Assembly: GCA_965659945.1 (NCBI GenBank)
Contig: CBFHYJ010000058.1
Location: 1 to 9,711 of the forward strand
From: VMDJ01 sp965659945
GTDB lineage: Bacteria > Pseudomonadota > Gammaproteobacteria > Chromatiales > Chromatiaceae
Length of the DNA stretch: 9,711 nt
Reading direction: 5' to 3'
The notes under the pieces were generated by a model. The model was given only the letters and a program-made list of their open reading frames with translations. It made no database searches and was not told the DNA's origin. The translations under genes and the position numbers were made by a program. Below are positions 5,616 to 9,711 of the stretch, piece by piece. Position 1 is the first letter of the stretch; each line of letters begins with the position of its first letter.

Positions 5616-7676
5616 ATGTTGCACAATTTCCTACCCTTCCTTCGTTGGTTCCCCATGGGAAAAGATGGCATCCGCGCAGACCTTCTTGCAGGGGTCACGG
5701 TTGCACTTGTTTTAGTGCCTCAGAGTATGGCTTATGCACAACTCGCCGGGCTACCCGTGGTCTATGGTTTGTATGCGTCTTTTATCCCGGTAATCATCGC
5801 ATCACTTTGGGGATCATGTAGCCAGCTACACACTGGACCTGTTGCCATGTTGTCGCTGATGTCCGCAGCCGCACTGATTCCATTTGCAACACCTGGCAGC
5901 GACACTTTTATACAGCTTTCTGTGATGCTTGCCTTAATGGTGGGTGTCTTGCGATTAACTCTCGGCGCTCTGAGCTTAGGTGCCATCGTTAACTTGCTCT
6001 CAAGCCCGGTCATCATTGGCTTTACCAACGCAGCAGCATTAATCATTGGACTTTCCCAATTAAGTAAAGTTATTGGCGTGCCATTTCCACGTACCGATAA
6101 CTATCTTGCCGACCTTTGGCGCGTGTTGGAACAGATCCCGGACTTCCACTTACCCACATTATTATTTGGTGCAGGCGCATGGATCTTGATAGCGCAACTC
6201 CGTAAGCATCAACCAAAACTTCCCGGTGTGCTCATTGCTGTTGCGATCGCCACAATTGTCAGCGCGTTAGTTGGGTATGAAAATAAAATCAACGTACCTA
6301 TTGCTAACATCAACGACCAAGTTGCACGCGATAAGCTCGAACGCTTTGATAACGCGAACAGCCAACGGAATGCATTAACAGAGCGCATTTCTAGCTTGTC
6401 GCAACAAGCAGATCGTTTAGAAACCGAAAAAGCGCTTAAGTCCGTCGACAAAGCCGCTGCCTTGCGCGCAGAAATTCCTGGGCTGCAATTCAACTTAGAT
6501 GAAGCTAAAAAAGAAGTCGTCAACCTCAGCGTAGAACTTCACTCACTAAAGTTATACAGCTACTACAACGGCAATAACGAATTGAGTTTCTCGGCAACAC
6601 CCGTTAACGAAGATAGCAGCACACGTTGGCGCTTTGATGGTGTGAGTAGTGGCATGGTGCGCTTATCAGCAGGTGGCAATGTTGTTGGTGAAATACCAGA
6701 AGGTCTTCCAAGCTTTGCTGTACCAACCGTTGAATGGGAGCTAGTTTGGGCGCTCTTCCCTGCGGCTATCGTTATGGCACTGATTGGCTTCATGGAAGCC
6801 ACATCGATCTCCAAAGCGATCGCCACCAACACCGGTGAACGCGTTAACACCAACAAAGAACTCATCGGCCAAGGCCTGGCTAATATTGCAGGTAGCTTCT
6901 TTAGTTCATATACCGTTAGCGGCTCCTTCTCGCGATCTGCAGTTGCTGCCCGAACCGGCGCCAAGACTGGACTGTTTGCCATTGTCAGTGCACTAGCTGT
7001 TGTTCTGGTGTTGTTATTCTTTACCGAATATCTGTACCACCTACCTCAAGCTGTACTTGCCGTGATCGTGATGATGGCTGTATTCAGCTTGATACGCATA
7101 AAGCCACTGATTCAAGCCTGGCAGATCGACCGCATGAGTGCCTTAATTGGCATCACAACCTTCTTTGCAACCTTAATTATGGCCCCAGCCATTGCTAACG
7201 GCATTTTGTTTGGTGTGGCGTTAACGGTACTGCACTACCTAGTGAGTACAATGAAACCACGCGCTGAGATTGTGTCACGTAAACCTGATGGCACCTTAGG
7301 TGGCATCAAAGCAAACCATCTCGAACCGATCAGTCAAAACTACGTGCCCGTGCGTTTTGATGGTTCACTCTCATTTATCAATGTCGCTTATTTTGAAGAT
7401 GCCATACTCGAAGCGCATTCAAAATTTCCAAAAGCTAAAGCTATCTTAATCGTCGGTAGCGGCATTAATAGCATTGACGCATCAGGTGAGGAAAAGATTC
7501 GCGAGGTTGCAGGACGACTCGCTGATGTAGGCGTTTACTTAATGTTTAGTGGATTGAAGTACCAAGTCCGTATGATTGCTGAAGAATGCGGACTCGTTGA
7601 CTCACTCGGCAGTGAGTGTTTCTTTACCGACAAACAAACGGCACTCAACTATTTAAGAGAAAAATACGACAACTAA
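5616..7676 (+). CDS. SulP/SLC26 anion transporter with STAS domain and large coiled-coil insertion
   Basis: Inner-membrane anion permease of the SulP family (686 residues; typical members are about 550-600). The transport domain opens with DLLAGVTVALVLVPQSMAYA and PVVYGLYASFIPVII, followed by HTGPVAMLSL; the second half contains FMEATSISKAIA and NIAGSFFSSYTVSGSFSRSAV. A cytoplasmic STAS domain follows (about 550-683), with INSIDASGEEKI at its core. The substrate could be sulfate, bicarbonate or a dicarboxylate; sequence alone does not tell. The oddity is about 130 extra residues (about 224-357) between two membrane segments, mostly a charged, heptad-like coiled coil, then a short Ser/Asn-rich part before the usual GEIPEGLP. 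I chose the ATG at 5616 (AAGAA about 10 bases upstream) over the TTG at 5607. It is divergent from azlC and ends at a shared terminator. Confidence 0.9.
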   Translation: MLHNFLPFLRWFPMGKDGIRADLLAGVTVALVLVPQSMAYAQLAGLPVVYGLYASFIPVIIASLWGSCSQLHTGPVAMLSLMSAAALIPFATPGSDTFIQLSVMLALMVGVLRLTLGALSLGAIVNLLSSPVIIGFTNAAALIIGLSQLSKVIGVPFPRTDNYLADLWRVLEQIPDFHLPTLLFGAGAWILIAQLRKHQPKLPGVLIAVAIATIVSALVGYENKINVPIANINDQVARDKLERFDNANSQRNALTERISSLSQQADRLETEKALKSVDKAAALRAEIPGLQFNLDEAKKEVVNLSVELHSLKLYSYYNGNNELSFSATPVNEDSSTRWRFDGVSSGMVRLSAGGNVVGEIPEGLPSFAVPTVEWELVWALFPAAIVMALIGFMEATSISKAIATNTGERVNTNKELIGQGLANIAGSFFSSYTVSGSFSRSAVAARTGAKTGLFAIVSALAVVLVLLFFTEYLYHLPQAVLAVIVMMAVFSLIRIKPLIQAWQIDRMSALIGITTFFATLIMAPAIANGILFGVALTVLHYLVSTMKPRAEIVSRKPDGTLGGIKANHLEPISQNYVPVRFDGSLSFINVAYFEDAILEAHSKFPKAKAILIVGSGINSIDASGEEKIREVAGRLADVGVYLMFSGLKYQVRMIAEECGLVDSLGSECFFTDKQTALNYLREKYDN

Positions 7677-7681
7677 GACAT

Positions 7682-7709
7682 AAAAAAGCCACCTTTCGGT
7701 GGCTTTTTT
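7682..7709. terminator. Bidirectional terminator between sulP and the outer-membrane gene
   Basis: A perfect 6-bp stem GCCACC (7688-7693) with GGTGGC (7698-7703) and loop TTTC, flanked by six A (7682-7687) and six T (7704-7709). It therefore works on both strands and serves the two genes ending at 7676 (+) and 7714 (-). Confidence 0.92.
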
Positions 7710-7713
7710 GTTC

Positions 7714-8586
7714 TTACCAAGCGACCTTCCATTTAAGGTCCCACTGAGAGTTCAACTCAGTGCCAGTGACATTATTGATGTCTTTTTTATAGCTAACACT
7801 GAAGGCACCGACATCGGTGATCTTGCGGAAGCCAACGCTGGCTTGGGTGTTTTCGGTTTTACCATTGCCAACTTGATTCACGTAAACAACATTAGAGTGA
7901 GCTGTTTGTCCGCCTTTATGATGGAAAATGCTCGCATTCAAATTCAGCGATGGATCAACGGCATACATAAAAGACACCTGTGAGTTATACATTGGGTCTT
8001 TTTTTAGAGTTTGCGTGGTGCTGGCACCTCCATTTAAAGCAGCAGGTACGTTGTACTGATTATTATCCTCATAAAAAGTCACATCAGCAGAGACCACCAT
8101 ATCAATCTTGTCCGATATAGACGTGTGGTAGGCAATCTTTGGAATATAGGTGTAGCTGTTAGCACCAGGGTTAACTAGTCTTGACGAGCTGTACTGACCT
8201 GTCGGTGTCGCGACAAACATACCAGCTAGCAGATAATCGCCTTTCTGCTTGTCGTCGATTAGATAGATACCACCACCTAACGCAAACGCTGAGGGTCCTG
8301 ATGCGTCATTATTCAATGCAGCCGGTAGTTTCCCTTCAATATCCTAATAGAACTGCTTCGCATCAAAAACGGCACGACGACCTGCCAATTCAAAATAGTG
8401 GGTCAATCGAATGGATGCGCCATCGACATTAGTTTTGCTGTTATCAACTTTTTGATGACCAAGAGAAAAAATGGTTTTACCAATAGGCGCACCTTTCTTG
8501 GTGTAAGGCTGAAGATCAAGTGCAAAGCTAGAGGTTGAGAATGTCAGCGCGATTGCGCCAGCGATTGAAGCGGTACGAAAGTCCAT
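7714..8586 (-). pseudogene. Outer-membrane beta-barrel protein (phenol MetA-degradation family), interrupted by an amber codon
   Basis: Two open stretches (8586-8347 and 8343-7714) are in the same frame, separated only by a TAG at 8344-8346 (codon 81 of 290). Together they give a signal peptide (MDFRTASIAG to SSFA, cleavage near A22) and a barrel-like body of alternating strands. Features include GGGIYLIDD, the family-type ATPTGQYSSSRLVNPG segment, and a C-terminus ending in tryptophan (WDLKWKVAW), as in many outer-membrane barrels. The start is firm: AAGGAG sits 8 bases before the ATG at 8586. The total length suits the PF13557-type family, whose members are putative outer-membrane channels of unknown substrate. 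Codon choice and frame are intact on both sides of the stop, so the change is recent or an error; CAG to TAG is the simplest path. Family assignment is by motif recall and is moderate. Confidence 0.68.
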
Positions 8587-8627
8587 TTGGGGCTCCTTAT
8601 TTCGTTCCATGAAAAGATGTGAAACTG

Positions 8628-8657
8628 AATATAACCAAGGAGTCAGAAAATAGCGAA
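8628..8657 (-). promoter_or_regulatory. Candidate promoter of the outer-membrane gene
   Basis: Minus strand TTCGCT (complement of 8652-8657), 18-base spacer, then TATATT (complement of 8628-8633), about 40 bases before the ATG at 8586 and just downstream of the terminator at 8670-8697. The -10 is good, the -35 weak. Confidence 0.35.
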
Positions 8658-8669
8658 CTTTTTTGAGGC

Positions 8670-8697
8670 AAAAAAAATAGCCGCTATAAGCGGCTAT
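8670..8697 (-). terminator. Minus-strand terminator, originally of the tRNA gene
   Basis: A perfect 9-bp stem ATAGCCGCT (8677-8685) with AGCGGCTAT (8689-8697) and a three-base loop. On the minus strand it is followed by eight T (complement of 8670-8677). It lies 25 bases beyond the CCA end of the partial tRNA, so it is best read as the terminator of the original tRNA transcript. Confidence 0.85.
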
Positions 8698-8721
8698 CTC
8701 TTTGATCCCGAAGGATTTGTT

Positions 8722-8767
8722 TGGTAGCAAGGGGCAGATTTGAACTGCCGACCCCCGCATTATGAGT
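8722..8767 (-). other. 3' part of a tRNA(CAU) gene: probable attachment site of an integrative element
   Basis: Read on the minus strand, these 46 bases match a tRNA in exact register: anticodon loop CTCATAA (8760-8766, anticodon CAT at 8762-8764), 3' anticodon stem TGCGG, variable loop GGGTC, T stem GGCAG with loop TTCAAAT and CTGCC, acceptor strand CCTTGCT, discriminator A and CCA (8722-8724). The expected 5' partners (CCGCA for the anticodon stem, AGCAAGG for the acceptor) are absent: the sequence before the loop reads TAGCAT and shows no D arm. The tRNA is elongator Met or Ile2 (both CAU). A truncated 3' half next to its terminator is the classic residue of tyrosine-integrase insertion into a tRNA gene. 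Confidence 0.82.
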
Positions 8768-8824
8768 ATGCTAGGCTGATTTACAGATCCAATGAATTCA
8801 ATGACTTATAAGGCGTAATCTGAA

Positions 8825-8846
8825 AAGTAGTATAGAAGTAGTATAG
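8825..8846. repeat. Two perfect tandem copies of an 11-bp unit near the attachment site
   Basis: AAGTAGTATAG at 8825-8835 is repeated at 8836-8846. One helical turn per unit, about 60 bases inside the island end, suggests paired protein-binding sites, for example integrase arm sites or an excisionase site. The second copy also overlaps the -35 of the candidate promoter for the island genes. The binding protein is unknown. Confidence 0.6.
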
Positions 8847-8871
8847 TCACTTCAAATTTACCTCATATATT
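8844..8871 (+). promoter_or_regulatory. Candidate promoter of the island genes
   Basis: TAGTCA (8844-8849), 16-base spacer, TATATT (8866-8871), about 80 bases before the first island gene. The -10 matches at five of six positions and the -35 at four of six. The -35 overlaps the second 11-bp repeat. Confidence 0.3.
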
Positions 8872-8949
8872 CAGCACGCCTATTTCTCAAAGTGTTTTTT
8901 TAAGTTTCACACCACCAATTTTTAATGACTCCTATGCTTAAATACTTCT

Positions 8950-9480
8950 ATGCAAGTCATTGAAAAAAATCTTGGTAAAGTTGTAGTTGATGCCGAATTG
9001 TGGGCTTTTTTAGAGTCCAATATTGGGCAGCAAGTAAACCCAAATGACCTACCAAAGGGCATTGATTATTTCGACTTTAACCAATATGCCGAATTTATGG
9101 GGATGGCAAAAATCGAATTCCCCGCTCATGAGGATTGCCTTCTTGACGACTGGGACGCACTAGCTAAATGGATAGACACCTTACCGCCAGCAGCAGAATG
9201 CATTTTTGATAAGGAAGATGTTGAGGTACCTATGACTAGTGAATCATTGAGCCCCAGAAAAGTCTTCAAAAGTTTTAAATCGCTTAAAGAGGTGTTGGTT
9301 CAAGAGATTGTAAGCAAAACTGATCTTGAATATGCGTTAGCTTGTGTAGAGGTGATCCACGAAGATAAGTCACTTCATTTACTATTCACTAATCTCGATT
9401 GGCCTGACATGTGGCCATTCGAAGTTGTTAAAACTGTAAATGGCAACGCCGACTGCAAAGATTGCTATTACTATGAGTGA
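8950..9480 (+). CDS. Unrecognised small acidic protein, first gene of the island
   Basis: Not recognised. It is 176 residues, strongly acidic, without signal peptide or membrane segment, so probably cytoplasmic. Visible features are an N-terminal WAFLESNIGQQV segment, the aromatic stretch GIDYFDFNQYAEF, a Lys-rich patch KVFKSFKSLKE near the middle, LLFTNLDWPDMWPFEVV near the end, and a C-terminus CKDCYYYE with two cysteines. No Shine-Dalgarno sequence is evident before the ATG at 8950, and no other in-frame start fits better. Its last eight bases overlap the next gene (ATGAGTGA), so the two are probably co-translated. Size and acidity are compatible with an immunity protein, antitoxin or other small regulator, but no motif shows this. 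Confidence 0.72.
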   Translation: MQVIEKNLGKVVVDAELWAFLESNIGQQVNPNDLPKGIDYFDFNQYAEFMGMAKIEFPAHEDCLLDDWDALAKWIDTLPPAAECIFDKEDVEVPMTSESLSPRKVFKSFKSLKEVLVQEIVSKTDLEYALACVEVIHEDKSLHLLFTNLDWPDMWPFEVVKTVNGNADCKDCYYYE

Positions 9481-9711
9481 CACAATCGATAAAGAATCAC
9501 TTGAGTCAGAAATTATTGCAGGATCTTTGGTATGTCCTGACTTAACAACATGGTACCAATTCTATAATTTTCTTGATTCCAATATACCAAATGAAATCCC
9601 AGCAATCTTTGGTCCCACAGGCATCTATGTTGCGAACAATTATTTAAAGAATTCTAGATTCCGAGAACAGTTAGATGCCGCCTCAAAAAACAATTTTGAG
9701 GATGAGGCTTA
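9473..9711 (+). CDS. Unrecognised protein, N-terminal part (cut by window end)
   Basis: Not recognised. The ATG at 9473 lies inside the end of the preceding gene and the frame stays open for 79 codons to the window edge, so the gene is partial or ends right there (the last two bases are TA). The visible part, starting MSDTIDKESLESEII, is acidic and soluble-looking. It contains FLDSNI, nine residues, then PTGI (33-51), which matches FLESNI, nine residues, then PKGI in the preceding protein (20-38) with identical spacing. The two may be diverged paralogues or share a domain. The 8-base overlap implies translational coupling. Confidence 0.65.
   Translation, partial: MSDTIDKESLESEIIAGSLVCPDLTTWYQFYNFLDSNIPNEIPAIFGPTGIYVANNYLKNSRFREQLDAASKNNFEDEA

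Larger units (their letters stand above)
8768..9711. mobile_element. Left end of a putative genomic island (continues beyond window)
   Basis: Everything right of the tRNA fragment lacks resemblance to core genes and looks more AT-rich than the left part. The orientation fits insertion into a minus-strand tRNA: the displaced 3' fragment and its terminator stay on the left, and the restored full tRNA would lie at the far right end. No integrase is visible in this window; it would be expected beside the other junction. The island call is inferred from the attachment site and the gene content. Confidence 0.55.

Noticed and set aside
7699..7983. Plus-strand ORF of 94 codons opposite the barrel gene
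   Set aside because: It begins in the terminator and lies wholly antisense to the barrel gene; no ribosome binding site.
8587..8760. N-terminal extension of the barrel gene to a start at 8760
   Set aside because: It would run through the tRNA fragment and the terminator. A strong ribosome binding site and signal peptide mark the ATG at 8586.
8722..8820. Complete functional tRNA gene on the minus strand
   Set aside because: No D arm, no 5' acceptor strand and no 5' anticodon stem can be found beyond 8767; only the 3' half is present.
8895..8901. Terminator at a run of seven T before the island gene
   Set aside because: No GC-rich hairpin precedes the T run on either strand.

Overview
This window looks like a chromosomal segment of a gammaproteobacterium, probably free-living. 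The main reasons are an IspB-type octaprenyl diphosphate synthase, a Tas-like aldo/keto reductase, a YgaZ/YgaH-type exporter pair, an Enterobacteria-like AmtB and an apparent sigma-54/NtrC promoter. No genus can be named from the sequence. It appears to be a draft assembly: it contains a 100-N scaffold gap flanked by identical 77-bp sequences.

Layout. The 3' part of ispB (+; 5' end cut by the window) converges on amtB (-) across a shared terminator. amtB holds the assembly gap. Upstream of it are a sigma-54 promoter and a cluster of NtrC-like half-sites, but no glnK is present. A gene-poor stretch (about 2536-2976) holds those sites, a minus-strand terminator and a possible tiny ORF or structured RNA. 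Next come a secreted single-domain rhodanese (+), which converges with a minus-strand unit azlC-azlD-tas-like (probably one transcript), and divergently a SulP anion transporter (+) with a large coiled-coil insertion. A shared terminator separates SulP from a minus-strand outer-membrane barrel gene of the phenol MetA-degradation type, which is broken by one in-frame amber codon.

Right end. Upstream of the barrel gene is a minus-strand terminator, followed directly by the last 46 bases of a tRNA gene with a CAU anticodon (anticodon loop to CCA). The 5' half of that tRNA is missing. This is the usual mark of an integrative element inserted into a tRNA 3' end. From about 8768 rightwards the DNA looks AT-richer and carries an 11-bp tandem repeat and two overlapping, unrecognised small acidic genes that share an N-terminal motif. 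I read this as the first kilobase of a genomic island extending beyond the window. It is the most likely place for undescribed cargo.

How the genes work together. The left part is ordinary core and nutrient-uptake gene content: quinone side-chain synthesis, ammonium uptake under nitrogen control, branched-chain amino acid export and anion uptake. Only the right-hand ~940 bases look accessory.
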